Assembly: GCF_014269025.2 (NCBI RefSeq)
Contig: NZ_CP077094.1
Location: 2,480,001 to 2,544,000, forward strand
From: Pseudomonas promysalinigenes
Lineage (GTDB): Bacteria > Pseudomonadota > Gammaproteobacteria > Pseudomonadales > Pseudomonadaceae
Length of the DNA: 64,000 nt
Direction of reading: 5' to 3'
Below the pieces are notes generated by a model that ran no database searches, was not told where the DNA came from, and was given only the letters and a program-made list of their open reading frames with translations. Each line of letters begins with the position of its first letter. Position 1 is the stretch's first letter. Positions 25,562-35,026 of the stretch are shown in pieces. The translations under genes were made by a program, and so were the position numbers.

Positions 25562-26515
25562 ATGACCGACATCGAGCGTTACGTCCGCGCCGCTACCCGT
25601 GACAACACTCGGCGCAGCTACCGGGCCGCCATCGAACATTTCGAGGTCCACTGGGGTGGTTTCTTGCCCGCCACGGCCGAGAGCATCGCCCGCTATCTGG
25701 CCGACCATGCCGAGCAGCACGCGGTCAGCACCCTGCGCCAACGCCTTGCCGCGCTGAGCCAATGGCACATCAGCCAAGGCTTCCCCGACCCGACCAAAGC
25801 GCCATTGGTGCGCAAGGTACTGCGCGGCATCCGCACCCTGCACCCAACGCCACCCAGGCAGGCCGCACCCTTACTGCTGCAACACCTGCAAACGGCCGTC
25901 GACTGCTTCGAGGCAGAGGCCAGGCAGGCCCGTGACTGCCATGACCTGGCAACCCTGCGCCGAGCTCGCCGGGACACCGCCTTATTGTTACTCGGCTTCT
26001 GGCGCGGCTTTCGCGGGGATGAACTGGCACGCCTGCAGGTGCAGCACATTCGCGCCGAGGCTGGTGTTGGCATAACGCTGTACCTGCCTCGCAGCAAGGG
26101 TGACCGCGAGGCTCTTGGCGTGCAACACCGAACCCCGGCATTGAAAACACTCTGCCCAGTCACGGCCTATCTGCAGTGGCTGGAGGTGGCGGGCATCGCC
26201 CATGGCCCGGTTTTTCGCAAGCTCGACCGCTGGGGCAACCTTGGCGACCTGCCGCTGCACAGCAACAGCCTGGTCGGCATGCTGCAGCGTATGCTGCAGC
26301 GCGCAGGCGTGCCGGGCACGCTGTACACCAGCCATTCCCTGCGCCGCGGCTTTGCCACCTGGGCGACCGCCAACGGCTGGGAGCTCAAGGCGCTGATGAG
26401 CTACGTTGGCTGGAAGGATGCCAAGTCGGCCTTGCGCTACATCGATGCTGCACAGGGCTTTGGCGAGCTGGCCGTGTTGCCGCAAAGCGCCCCGATCAAA
26501 GCGCTCACGCCTTGA
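25562..26515 (+). CDS. Tyrosine recombinase / site-specific integrase
   Basis: A 317-residue tyrosine recombinase with a full catalytic set: Arg151 (FRGDE), Lys179 (PRSKGD), His258 and Arg261 (SHSLRRG), Trp284 (VGWKD) and Tyr293 (ALRYID). The N-terminal SAM-like core-binding domain is at about 1-95 (RSYRAAIEHFEVHW, STLRQRLAALSQWH). No excisionase, attachment repeats or phage genes are seen beside it, and base composition matches the core genome. It may be a resident recombinase and not a prophage integrase. Target site unknown. Confidence 0.88.
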   Translation: MTDIERYVRAATRDNTRRSYRAAIEHFEVHWGGFLPATAESIARYLADHAEQHAVSTLRQRLAALSQWHISQGFPDPTKAPLVRKVLRGIRTLHPTPPRQAAPLLLQHLQTAVDCFEAEARQARDCHDLATLRRARRDTALLLLGFWRGFRGDELARLQVQHIRAEAGVGITLYLPRSKGDREALGVQHRTPALKTLCPVTAYLQWLEVAGIAHGPVFRKLDRWGNLGDLPLHSNSLVGMLQRMLQRAGVPGTLYTSHSLRRGFATWATANGWELKALMSYVGWKDAKSALRYIDAAQGFGELAVLPQSAPIKALTP

Positions 26516-26540
26516 ACGCAGTAGCTGTCGAGAGTGGAGC

Positions 26541-28016
26541 TCAACCTACGAACAGCCTGCGCTCCCTAGCCCAGACCATCGCTTCACTGCGGCTGTGCAC
26601 ATCGAGCTTGGAGTACACCGTGGACACATGGTTGCGCACTGTGTTGAGGGCCAGGTTCAATCGCGAGGCTATCTCTTTGTCGGCAAGGCCTTCGCAGATC
26701 AGCGCCAAGACCTCACGCTCTCTGCGTGTCAGGTCGGTGAACGAAGCGTCAGGTAAACGGCCGGTGTTGATGCGTTTGGCATTGGCCAGCTTCTCTATCA
26801 AGGTCTGGCTGAACCACGACGCATCTTTCATGACCGCCTCGATCGCCTCGACGAGTTCCAACTCTGAGCGCTTGCGTTCGGTGATGTCCATCAGAACCAA
26901 CAGGTAGCAGGGGGTGTCCTGCAGGCTAACGCTGTCGGCCTGCAGGACACAGTCCAGGCGCTCATCGGTTTTTTTTCGCAGGTTCAGGTCTAACGACTCT
27001 ATGCGCCCGGTCTTCTCCAACATATCGAAGATCTGAGAGGTAGCGCGTTTATCTTCGAAAAAATCCATTTCAGCCACGGTCCTGCCGATCGACTCCTGGG
27101 CGGTGTAACCGAGCGTTTGAAGAAACGCATCATTGGCATCGATCAGCTGCTGCCGATCTGCGCTGCACAACAGCGTTGGCACGGGGCTCAGGCGAAACGC
27201 CTTGGCAAAACGCTCCTCGCTCTGACGCAGGGCATTTTCCGCCTTGCGCCGTGGCTCAAGGTCGGTGAACGAGAACAACATGCAATCTTCCTCATGCATG
27301 TCCAACGGCTGTCCAGCCACGATGACCAGCTTCGTGCCGCCATCGGGTAAGCGCAGTTCGGCCTGCATCTGGGGAATGGTCGCGCCCTCGATCAGCCGCT
27401 CGATCGCCAGCTCTTTGCGCTCTGCGTTCTCTAGTACGTCCACCTCGTAAACAGACCTACCGATCACGTTTTCTCGCACGTGCCCGGTCATCTCCAAAAA
27501 GCCCTGATTGACTTTGATGAAACGCAAATCGCTGAGCCTGCAGATGACCGCAGGCGCCGGGTTGGCATTGAAGGTTTTTTCGAAACGCTGCTCGGCGCTG
27601 GCCCACTCGGTGGCATCGGCAATGATCAGCACCAGAGATTCAGCTTCACCTCGGCTGTCGGTCAGCACCATGCTGCGCACGCGGTGAACCCGGCTGCGCT
27701 GCTCCTCATCATCGACCCGCGCCACCTCCACAACTACGTCGCTGAACACCTCGCCTGCAGCCACCCGCGCCATTGGGTACTGCTCGGGCTCCAGCGGGTG
27801 GTTGTTGCGGTAACGCAGGGCGAAGCGCGCGCGGTAAGCCTCGGCGTTGCCTCCTAGTTGCTCCAGGCTGTCGACCCCATGCATACGCAGCGCGGCCTCG
27901 TTGGCCCAGATTATCGATTGGTCGACTTCCAGCAGGATCACACCGTCGGACAGCCCGGCGATGATTTGCTGGAGCTGACGGCGATTGGTTTCCCGGGAGA
28001 GCACGGCATCGCTCAT
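26541..28016 (-). CDS. Multi-PAS LuxR-type transcriptional regulator
   Basis: A 491-residue cytoplasmic regulator with three PAS-like modules (about 15-140, 145-265, 275-400) and a C-terminal LuxR helix-turn-helix (about 425-490; LTRREREVLALICEGLADKEIASRLNLALNTVRNHVSTVYSKL). It has no kinase or receiver domain, so signal sensing is probably direct through the PAS pockets. The ATG at 28016 has GGAG eight bases upstream; a longer frame to 28211 is not supported by similarity. Signal and targets unknown. Confidence 0.87.
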   Translation of the reverse strand: MSDAVLSRETNRRQLQQIIAGLSDGVILLEVDQSIIWANEAALRMHGVDSLEQLGGNAEAYRARFALRYRNNHPLEPEQYPMARVAAGEVFSDVVVEVARVDDEEQRSRVHRVRSMVLTDSRGEAESLVLIIADATEWASAEQRFEKTFNANPAPAVICRLSDLRFIKVNQGFLEMTGHVRENVIGRSVYEVDVLENAERKELAIERLIEGATIPQMQAELRLPDGGTKLVIVAGQPLDMHEEDCMLFSFTDLEPRRKAENALRQSEERFAKAFRLSPVPTLLCSADRQQLIDANDAFLQTLGYTAQESIGRTVAEMDFFEDKRATSQIFDMLEKTGRIESLDLNLRKKTDERLDCVLQADSVSLQDTPCYLLVLMDITERKRSELELVEAIEAVMKDASWFSQTLIEKLANAKRINTGRLPDASFTDLTRREREVLALICEGLADKEIASRLNLALNTVRNHVSTVYSKLDVHSRSEAMVWARERRLFVG

Positions 28017-28213
28017 GGCAGTTCTCCAAAGCATGTTTGGGTAGTGACTGGAGCATATAACGCTGCAATCAGGCCTAGGGTGGTGCCAATGCACTAATCG
28101 ATCCGGTGCAGATGCGCCATCACAGCCTTGCATGAGACCGGCAAACTGACCCTGACGTTGCACTAGCGCTAGCAGTTGCTGGTACTTCCACTCTTCATCT
28201 CGAGGATGCATAG

Positions 28214-29200
28214 ATGACTCAATCGTATGTGACCGCCCCAGCCAACGCTGTCAGCTCGCTGCGGGTATCCTGGAGCGCCGTGTTCGCAGGCGGCGCCATC
28301 GCCTTGGCCAGCTACCTGGTGCTGAGTGTGCTGGGCACAGCAATTGGTGCAGGCGCCGTAGACCCCACGGCCGAAGGTAACCCCTTGCGAGGCTTCGGTA
28401 CGGGCGCAGGGGTTTGGTTGTTCGTCAGCACGCTGGTGTCGGTAGCAGCCGGTGCCTGGGTGGCTGGGCGTACCGCACCGACCCGTGGTGGCCTGCATGG
28501 CCTGTTGAGCTGGACAATCACCACGTTGATGGCTACCTGGCTGTTGGCGTCGCTGGCCGGTAGCGTGGTTGGCACCGCTGGCAATATCGCCGGCAAAGGC
28601 CTATCGCTCGCTGCCGACGGTGTGGCCGCCGCAGCGCCGGGGGTTGGCCAAGGCATCAAAGATCAGCTCGACAAACGTGGCATCTCGCTGGACTGGGATA
28701 GCCTGGAAGCGGAGTTGAACAAGACCCTGGAACAGACCGGCAAACCCGAGCTGAACCCTTCGACGCTGCAGAACAAGGCCGATCAGGCACAGGCCCAAGG
28801 TGAGTCGGCAGGTCAAGTGGCAGCTGAAAACCCTACCTTGGCGATCGACCAGCTCAAGCAATGGTTCGAGCGCGTGCGCAAAGCGGGTGAGCCTGCCCTG
28901 AGCGCTGCAGACAAACAAGCCTTGGTCAATATCGTCGCGGCCCGCACCGGCAAAAACCAGCAGGAGGCTGAGCAGGTGGTGGACAACTATGCCCAGGCGT
29001 ATGCGCAAGCTGCCGAACAGGTCAAAGCGCTGAAGGAGCAGGCAGAGCAGCAGGCACGTGAGGCTGCCGAAGTTGCCGCCAGCAACGTCTCGAAAGCGGC
29101 CTGGGGCACCCTGGTGACCTTGTTGATCGGTGCCGCCCTGAGCTTTGCCGTCGGTCGCTTCGCACTGTCGTCACGGCAGCCCCAGGTGATTGTTGAGTGA
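28214..29200 (+). CDS. Membrane protein of unknown function with coiled-coil middle
   Basis: A 328-residue protein. Three hydrophobic segments near the N-terminus (about 20-45, 70-92, 98-125) are glycine/alanine rich, a hydrophilic alanine/glutamine-rich coiled region spans about 140-290, and one more helix (about 295-315) ends the protein. It resembles pseudomonad proteins given uninformative names. It lies 74 bases before a CsbD-family stress gene on the same strand, which hints at an envelope stress role. Function not recognised. Confidence 0.75.
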   Translation: MTQSYVTAPANAVSSLRVSWSAVFAGGAIALASYLVLSVLGTAIGAGAVDPTAEGNPLRGFGTGAGVWLFVSTLVSVAAGAWVAGRTAPTRGGLHGLLSWTITTLMATWLLASLAGSVVGTAGNIAGKGLSLAADGVAAAAPGVGQGIKDQLDKRGISLDWDSLEAELNKTLEQTGKPELNPSTLQNKADQAQAQGESAGQVAAENPTLAIDQLKQWFERVRKAGEPALSAADKQALVNIVAARTGKNQQEAEQVVDNYAQAYAQAAEQVKALKEQAEQQAREAAEVAASNVSKAAWGTLVTLLIGAALSFAVGRFALSSRQPQVIVE

Positions 29201-29274
29201 TAGAGCAGTCCAGACCCAACTACGCCTATCTGAACCACCCGATGTTAACTGATGATCATTGAAGGAGAATCTCC

Positions 29275-29454
29275 ATGAGCAGCACTTCGGACAAAGTTAA
29301 AGGCATGGCCAACGAAGCCGTCGGCAAGATCAAGCAAGCTGTCGGCAAGGCCACTGGCAATACAGAGCTTGAAGTCAAGGGCAAGTTGCAGGAGAAAAAG
29401 GGTGAAGCCCAGCAAGTGGTGGGTGACGTTAAAGATGCCGTCAGCAAAGACTGA
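29275..29454 (+). CDS. CsbD family stress-response protein
   Basis: A 59-residue CsbD/YjbJ-like protein: [20 protein letters not shown] with repeated [30 protein letters not shown]. These small charged helical proteins accumulate under general stress and in stationary phase. The ATG at 29275 follows GAAGGAGAA, an excellent ribosome site, and a strong terminator follows the stop by 18 bases. The molecular role is unknown. Confidence 0.9.
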   Translation: MSSTSDKVKGMANEAVGKIKQAVGKATGNTELEVKGKLQEKKGEAQQVVGDVKDAVSKD

Positions 29455-29471
29455 CGCAATCGCTGGTTGAA

Positions 29472-29508
29472 AACGAACGGTCGCCCTCGGGCGGCCGTTC
29501 GTTTTTTT
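29472..29508 (+). terminator. Intrinsic terminator after the CsbD gene
   Basis: A GC-rich stem (AACGAACGGTCGCC paired imperfectly with GGCGGCCGTTCGTT, loop CTCG) is followed by a run of seven T. It ends the CsbD transcript and may also serve the convergent glycerate kinase gene. Confidence 0.9.
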
Positions 29509-29535
29509 CAAGCAGGGGCTAGGGCGCGAGCGTGG

Positions 29536-30675
29536 TTATTTGCGTGAAGCCGATTGCCAGAGGCGGGCAATGTCAGCGGCGCGATGCTGCAACAGCTGTG
29601 CGGCGTTCGCGCAAGCCTGTTGCAAAGTCATCGGCCCGCTGGCCAAGGCAAAAGCTGCATCGATGCCGTGAGCATAAAGCTGCTGGTAACCGTCGCCCAA
29701 GGTTCCAGCCAGCACCACCACTGGCACTGCATGACGCTTGGCTACCCGTGCAACGCCCATTGGCGTTTTGCCGCGAAGGGTCTGGGCATCGAAGCGCCCT
29801 TCACCGGTGATGACCAGGTCGGCGTCGCGCATCAAGGCATCAAGCCCAGCCAGTTCGGCAACTACCTCGACACCTGGGCGAAACCGCGCACCCATGAATG
29901 CCTTGGCGGCAAAACCCATCCCCCCTGCCGCGCCGCACCCAGGGTATTCACGCACGTCCTCACCCAAAAGCTGCGCGCAGTGGTCGGCGAAATGGCCGAG
30001 AGCCTGATCCAAGGCCTGCACTTGCTCGGGATTGGCGCCCTTTTGCGGGCCGAAAATAGCCGAGGCACCATTGGCGCCACATAACGGGTTATCGACATCG
30101 GCTGCTACCTCGACCTGCACCTCGGCCAGGCGGGGATCCAGGCCACTGGCGTCGATACGGGCAAGACGCGCCAGATCCAAGCCACCCTCCTCCAGTGCGT
30201 GCCCATGAGCATCAAGCAAACGCATGCCAAGGGCCCGTAGCATTCCGCTGCCGCCGTCATTGGTGGCGCTGCCGCCTATGGCCAGTACGATACGCTGGGC
30301 TCCGGCCGCCAGCGCGGCGCCAATCAGCTCGCCGGTACCCCAGGTGCTGCTGCGACAGGCATCTCGCTGGTCGCTTGGAACTAGCTGGATGCCGCTGGCC
30401 TGAGCCATTTCAATCACTGCCGTTCGGCTTTGCGGCAGCCAGCCCCAGCCGGCCAGCACGGTTTGCCCCAGCGGCCCACGTACGCTCTGGCGACGCAGCT
30501 CACCTTCACTGGCGGCGAGGATCGCTTCCATGGTGCCTTCGCCACCATCAGCCATTGGGCATTTGACCAATTCGGCAGCGGGCCACACTTCGCCGAGGCC
30601 TTTGGCGATGGCGTCGGCGACGCCAGCAGCGTCGAGGCTGTCCTTGAACGAGTCCGGGGCGATGACGACTTTCAT
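29536..30675 (-). CDS. Glycerate 2-kinase (GarK/GlxK family)
   Basis: A 379-residue glycerate kinase of the GarK class. Diagnostic pieces are MKVVIAPDSFKDSL at the N-terminus, KCPMADGGEGTM, LAIGGSATNDGGSGML and LVITGEGRFDAQTLRGKTPMGVA. It phosphorylates D-glycerate to 2-phosphoglycerate, the last step of glucarate, galactarate and glyoxylate catabolism. The ATG at 30675 has GGAGAATCCCC upstream. Downstream of a cdaR-like regulator on the same strand, 112 bases away, so probably one regulon. Confidence 0.92.
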   Translation of the reverse strand: MKVVIAPDSFKDSLDAAGVADAIAKGLGEVWPAAELVKCPMADGGEGTMEAILAASEGELRRQSVRGPLGQTVLAGWGWLPQSRTAVIEMAQASGIQLVPSDQRDACRSSTWGTGELIGAALAAGAQRIVLAIGGSATNDGGSGMLRALGMRLLDAHGHALEEGGLDLARLARIDASGLDPRLAEVQVEVAADVDNPLCGANGASAIFGPQKGANPEQVQALDQALGHFADHCAQLLGEDVREYPGCGAAGGMGFAAKAFMGARFRPGVEVVAELAGLDALMRDADLVITGEGRFDAQTLRGKTPMGVARVAKRHAVPVVVLAGTLGDGYQQLYAHGIDAAFALASGPMTLQQACANAAQLLQHRAADIARLWQSASRK

Positions 30676-30787
30676 GGGGATTCTCCTGTCCTGATGCCTG
30701 GCATGCTGACAGTTGAGCAGCGCGCCGGCCTCAGTCGGATGCACAATTGGCGGCTACCGTTGTTTGGGCAAATGCCTGCGCCAGCGC

Positions 30788-31885
30788 TCACTCGACCGGC
30801 AGCAGCTGCAGACCCAGGTACAGGCTTAGCATGCCTTCCAGGCGCAGTGGGTCCACTTCGCCCAGTTCAGCGATACGTTCAAGGCGGTAGCGCAGGCTAT
30901 TGCGGTGGATACCCAATGCATCGGCGCAGGCTTGGCTCTGCCCATCGTGCGCGCACCAGGCCCGCAATGTGATCAGCAACTGACCACTGGCATCACGTGC
31001 GCGGATGCGCTGGAGCGGTTCAAGCAACTCGTCCAGGGCATCTTCGTTGCGATGGCGCCACAGCAGGGCTGGCAGACGATAGCGAGCCAGGCTGAGCAGA
31101 CGAACATGGGGCAACACCTCGCGGCCGTAGGCCAGCAAGTCCCGCACGCGCCGGTAACCTCGCCGCAGTTGCTCAAGGCTTTGCGCCGGGTTGCCAAGCG
31201 CCACACGCTCGACATCCCAGCCATGGCGTTGCAGGCGCTCGATCAGGCGTGTTTCGTCCAGCACCTGTGCCGCTGGCCGGCACCAGAGCAGCGACTGGCG
31301 TGACGGGCTGACGCACCAGCTGTCCGGGTATCGGCTCATCAACCAGGCGGACAGGGTTTCAGCCGGTGCGCCAAGGTGCAGCTCGAACAGGCATGGCACC
31401 CGCGGCAGGTGGGGTTTGAGGCCCAATTGCTGGGCCTCGTCCAACAGCCTTGGCGAATCGCCATTGGCGCCGAGCAACAACGCCAGCAAATCGTCGCACC
31501 GCTGACGCCGCCACTGCTGCTCGACCTGCAGGTGCCGCTGAGCCAAGAGCATTTCTGCGGTCATGCGCACTAGTTCGCCGTAGGTTCGCAACTGCTGCGG
31601 CTCGCCAGTCAGGCCCAGTACGCCAATCAAGCGGCCGTCCAGCATCAGCGGCAGGTTGACCCCAGGCTGGACGCCCTTGAGGCACCTGGCGGCGTCTGTG
31701 TCTAGCTCGACTACCCGCCCATTGGCGAGGACCAGTTGCGCGCCTTCATGGCGGGTATTGATACGCTCAGGCTCACCACTGCCCAGGATCAGACCTTGGC
31801 TGTCCATGACATTGACATTGCACGGCAAGATGGCCATCGCTCGATCGACGATATCTTGTGCCAGGTCATGGTCCAGTTCGAACAT
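30788..31885 (-). CDS. cdaR: CdaR/SdaR-type sugar diacid regulator
   Basis: A 365-residue CdaR-family activator. It begins LDHDLAQDIVDRAMAILPCNVNVMD, the diacid-binding domain (about 1-135), and ends with a PucR-type helix-turn-helix (SQACADALGIHRNSLRYRLERIAEL, about 315-340). In E. coli CdaR activates glucarate, galactarate and glycerate genes. Here it sits between a glycerate kinase and a divergent permease, consistent with that job. The divergent promoter region carries two inverted copies of a TTTGTG-N5-GCACAG element. Confidence 0.92.
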   Translation of the reverse strand: MFELDHDLAQDIVDRAMAILPCNVNVMDSQGLILGSGEPERINTRHEGAQLVLANGRVVELDTDAARCLKGVQPGVNLPLMLDGRLIGVLGLTGEPQQLRTYGELVRMTAEMLLAQRHLQVEQQWRRQRCDDLLALLLGANGDSPRLLDEAQQLGLKPHLPRVPCLFELHLGAPAETLSAWLMSRYPDSWCVSPSRQSLLWCRPAAQVLDETRLIERLQRHGWDVERVALGNPAQSLEQLRRGYRRVRDLLAYGREVLPHVRLLSLARYRLPALLWRHRNEDALDELLEPLQRIRARDASGQLLITLRAWCAHDGQSQACADALGIHRNSLRYRLERIAELGEVDPLRLEGMLSLYLGLQLLPVE

Positions 31886-31910
31886 TCAGCGGTCCTTAAT
31901 CGTGTCAGCT

Positions 31911-31960
31911 TTTGTGATATGGCACAGCGCCGGGCACGATACGCTGTGCAAACGCACAAA
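31911..31960. promoter_or_regulatory. Paired inverted operator-like repeats in the cdaR-permease promoter region
   Basis: TTTGTG-ATATG-GCACAG at 31911-31927 and its inverted counterpart CTGTGC-AAACG-CACAAA at 31944-31960 fit one pattern, TTTGTG-N5-GCACAG. Each is itself partly dyad symmetric, and their centres are 33 bases apart, about three helical turns. They lie between divergent cdaR and permease genes, so CdaR is the natural candidate to bind them. Confidence 0.65.
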
Positions 31961-32048
31961 GACAGCCGCGCCACACTCCCCGAGACTCGACAGGGCGAGC
32001 GCCGGCACAGGCGACGCGGCGACAATCATAACAACAGAGAATCCGATC

Positions 32049-33377
32049 ATGGCACACAGCCCAGCCTCTGACCAAGGCAACGATATCACCCGCAACGCGC
32101 TGTACCGGCGCATCACCCTGCGACTGATCCCGTTCATTTTCATCTGCTACCTGTTCAATTACCTGGACCGCGTCAACGTTGGCTTTGCCAAGCTACAGAT
32201 GCTTGATGCACTCAAATTCAGTGAAACCGTGTACGGCCTTGGTGCCGGCATTTTCTTCATCGGCTATGTGCTCTGCGGCCTGCCGAGCAATCTTGCGCTC
32301 AACCGCTTCGGCCCGCGGCGCTGGATTGCTGCCATGATGATCGCCTGGGGAAGCCTGTCGACTTGCCTGCTGTTCGTCACCACCCCCACCGAGTTCTATA
32401 CCCTGCGCCTGCTCACCGGGGCCGCGGAAGCGGGCTTCTTCCCTGGCGTGGTGCTTTACCTTTCGCGCTGGTTCCCCACCGACCGCCGCGGCCGAATCAT
32501 GGCCCTGTTCATGTCGGCCATCCCTGTGTCTGGGCTGCTGGGCGGACCTTTCTCTGGCTGGATTCTCGAGCATTTCGCCGCTGGCCAGCACGGGCTTGCC
32601 GGTTGGCAATGGATGTTCCTGATCCAAGGCCTGCCAACCGTTGCGCTTGGCTTGTTGGCCATCAAGCTGCTCAGCGATGGTTATCAGAAAGCCGCTTGGC
32701 TGAGCCCAGCCGAGCGCCAGTTGATCGAAGCTGACCTCGCAGCCGATGCCGCCTGCAAACCAAGCACTGCCGGCGACAGCGTCCTGGCGGTACTGCGCAA
32801 CCCGCTGATCTGGACCTTCGGGTTCGTGTATTTCTGCATCCAGAGCGGTGTGTATGCAATCAACTTCTGGCTGCCTTCAATCATCAAGAACATGGGCTTC
32901 GACAACCCCCTGCTGATCGGCTGGCTTAGCGCCATTCCCTATCTGCTGGCCGGTGTGTTCATGATTCTGTGCGGCCGCTCGGCGGACCTGCGCAATGAGC
33001 GCCGTTGGCACCTGGTGGTGCCGATGTTGATGGGCGCTGTGGGCCTGCTTATCGCAGTCAATTTTGCCGGCAACCCAACCATTGCCATCCTGGGATTGTC
33101 GATCGCTACCATGGGCGCACTGACCGGGCTACCGATGTTCTGGCCGATGCCCACGGCGCTGCTGAGCGCAAGCGCAGCGGTCGCAGGTTTGGCGATCATC
33201 AACTCGGTTGGGCAGATGGCGGGCTTTTTGAGCCCGTACCTGGTGGGCTTCATCAAGGACCAGACCGGTTCGACCGACGCTGCCCTGTACTCCCTGGCAG
33301 CGCTGATCGTCTTGGGCAGTCTTGTGGCCTTGCGGGTCACGCGGGCTGGCGCAAGGGGCATGGTTCGGGCTCACTGA
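32049..33377 (+). CDS. MFS anion:cation symporter, probable diacid or glycerate permease
   Basis: A 442-residue, twelve-helix MFS transporter of the ACS family. FICYLFNYLDRVNVGFAKLQM (about 36-56), LLTGAAEAGFFPGVVLYLSRWFP and GWQWMFLIQGLPTVALG are typical of glucarate, galactarate, tartrate and phthalate permeases. The ATG at 32049 is where similarity begins; the frame is open further upstream across the promoter region. Divergent from cdaR and likely under its control, supplying substrate for the glycerate kinase branch. Confidence 0.87.
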   Translation: MAHSPASDQGNDITRNALYRRITLRLIPFIFICYLFNYLDRVNVGFAKLQMLDALKFSETVYGLGAGIFFIGYVLCGLPSNLALNRFGPRRWIAAMMIAWGSLSTCLLFVTTPTEFYTLRLLTGAAEAGFFPGVVLYLSRWFPTDRRGRIMALFMSAIPVSGLLGGPFSGWILEHFAAGQHGLAGWQWMFLIQGLPTVALGLLAIKLLSDGYQKAAWLSPAERQLIEADLAADAACKPSTAGDSVLAVLRNPLIWTFGFVYFCIQSGVYAINFWLPSIIKNMGFDNPLLIGWLSAIPYLLAGVFMILCGRSADLRNERRWHLVVPMLMGAVGLLIAVNFAGNPTIAILGLSIATMGALTGLPMFWPMPTALLSASAAVAGLAIINSVGQMAGFLSPYLVGFIKDQTGSTDAALYSLAALIVLGSLVALRVTRAGARGMVRAH

Positions 33378-33505
33378 GCCCCATGCGGCGGCTGCGGGTA
33401 CCGAGCCGCCGCAACAGCTTAAGCCTGCGGCACCGATCGTCAGGTCAATGCATCCGGTGCACACCCCAGGCGTCAAAGCTCCAAAGCCCTCTGTGGAGCA
33501 GCTCT

Positions 33506-35026
33506 ATGACCCAGCATGCCGTGGCCCGTTTCGATCAACTCGACGCCAAGCGCCCTATGCGCGTACAGGCCGGCAGCGAGGAAGTGATTCTCGTACGCCA
33601 GGGCAACGAAATCCATGCCTTCCAAGGCAACTGTCCACACGCGGGCGCGCCGTTGGAAGAGGGCCTGATCTGCGCAGGTGTTTTGGTTTGCCCTTGGCAC
33701 AAGGCCGCCTTCGCGATCAAAGACGGTTCGGTGTGCGAACCGCCGGCGCTGGCTGGCCTGCGCAGATATCGGGCGTGGGTCGAAGACGGTGAAGTATGGG
33801 TTGATGACCAGCCGCTACCCAGAAGCGAGCCGCCCAGACGTAGTGATGCGCGCACTTTCGTGGTGGTCGGTGCAGGTGCCGCAGGCTCTGCAGCCGTAGC
33901 AACGCTGCTCGATCATGGCTTTGGCGGGCGTCTGATATGGCTGGACCAGGAGCGCCACCCCGCCTACGACCGCACCGCCCTCAGCAAATTCGTCATTTCC
34001 GGCGAGCTGTCGCCGGACGAGGTCCCTTCACTGTTGGAGCCTGAGCAATTGCGCAGGGGCCAACTGGACCGGCGTATCGGCAAAGTACGTAGCTTGGATG
34101 CGAAAAAGCAACGCATCACCCTCGCCGACGGCCATCACATCGATTATGACGCTGCCTTGCTAGCCACTGGCGCTATACCTCTACGCCCAAACCTGCCAGG
34201 TATCGACCTGCAAGGCATCATGACTTTGCGCTCACGCGAAGACGCCGCCCGCCTGCTCGATGCCGCCGAACCGGGCAAACCTGTGGTGGTGGTAGGTGAT
34301 GGTTTCATCGGCCTGGAGGCGGCTTCGGCGCTGCAAAAATATGGCGCGAAGGTACATGTGGTCGCCCGGCACGAAGTTCCTTTGGCCAATCAACTCGGTG
34401 ATCGAATTGGCCACAGCATTCGTATGCTGCATGAACGCAAAGGCGTCACGTTCCATGCCCCAACCGAGGTCGAGCGTTTTCTCGGTGACGGGAGCGTCGA
34501 GGCCGTGCAATTAGCCAACGGCGAACGGCTCGCAGCTTCGGTTGTAGTACTTGGCACGGGTGTCAGGCCGGCCACTGGTTGTGTGCAAGGTGTCCAACTG
34601 AGCGAAGACCATTCATTACAGGTAGACGCCGAGCTTAGGGTCGCGCACGGGCTTTGGGGCGCTGGCGATCTGGTGACCTTCCCCTGCGCAGGGACGCCCG
34701 TGCGTATCGAACACTGGCGTCTGGCGCAGCAGCACGGGGTCATAGCCGCCATGAACATGCTGGGTGAGCATCGCCGCTACGATGATGTGCCATTCTTTTG
34801 GACGTACCATCACGGGCGCACTTACGAGATGCTCGGGCATGCTCAGGATTGGGACCGCATCGAGTTCGTCGGGGCGCCAGAAACGGGAGAGTTTCTGGCG
34901 CTGCAATGCACCGGTGAACGGGTGCAAGCCGTGATCGCCAATGGTTATTCGGATGCCATGGCAATGCTGTCACAAAGGATGAAACAGCCTCTGAGCCTTG
35001 ATGATGCCCTGAAGTTGATCGGCTAA
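33506..35026 (+). CDS. Rieske-FAD oxidoreductase (AIF-like)
   Basis: A 506-residue fusion. Residues 5-105 form a Rieske [2Fe-2S] domain with Cys43-x-His45 (CPH) and Cys62-x2-His65 (CPWH). From about 115 there is a pyridine nucleotide-disulphide-type reductase: VVVGAGAAGSAA for FAD, VVVVGDGFIGLEAA for NAD(P)H, and LWGAGDLVTFP for the second FAD contact. This order is that of AIF-like (AIFM3-type) proteins and some ferredoxin reductases. The ATG at 33506 has GGAG. Electron acceptor unknown; it stands alone after the permease. Confidence 0.88.
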   Translation: MTQHAVARFDQLDAKRPMRVQAGSEEVILVRQGNEIHAFQGNCPHAGAPLEEGLICAGVLVCPWHKAAFAIKDGSVCEPPALAGLRRYRAWVEDGEVWVDDQPLPRSEPPRRSDARTFVVVGAGAAGSAAVATLLDHGFGGRLIWLDQERHPAYDRTALSKFVISGELSPDEVPSLLEPEQLRRGQLDRRIGKVRSLDAKKQRITLADGHHIDYDAALLATGAIPLRPNLPGIDLQGIMTLRSREDAARLLDAAEPGKPVVVVGDGFIGLEAASALQKYGAKVHVVARHEVPLANQLGDRIGHSIRMLHERKGVTFHAPTEVERFLGDGSVEAVQLANGERLAASVVVLGTGVRPATGCVQGVQLSEDHSLQVDAELRVAHGLWGAGDLVTFPCAGTPVRIEHWRLAQQHGVIAAMNMLGEHRRYDDVPFFWTYHHGRTYEMLGHAQDWDRIEFVGAPETGEFLALQCTGERVQAVIANGYSDAMAMLSQRMKQPLSLDDALKLIG

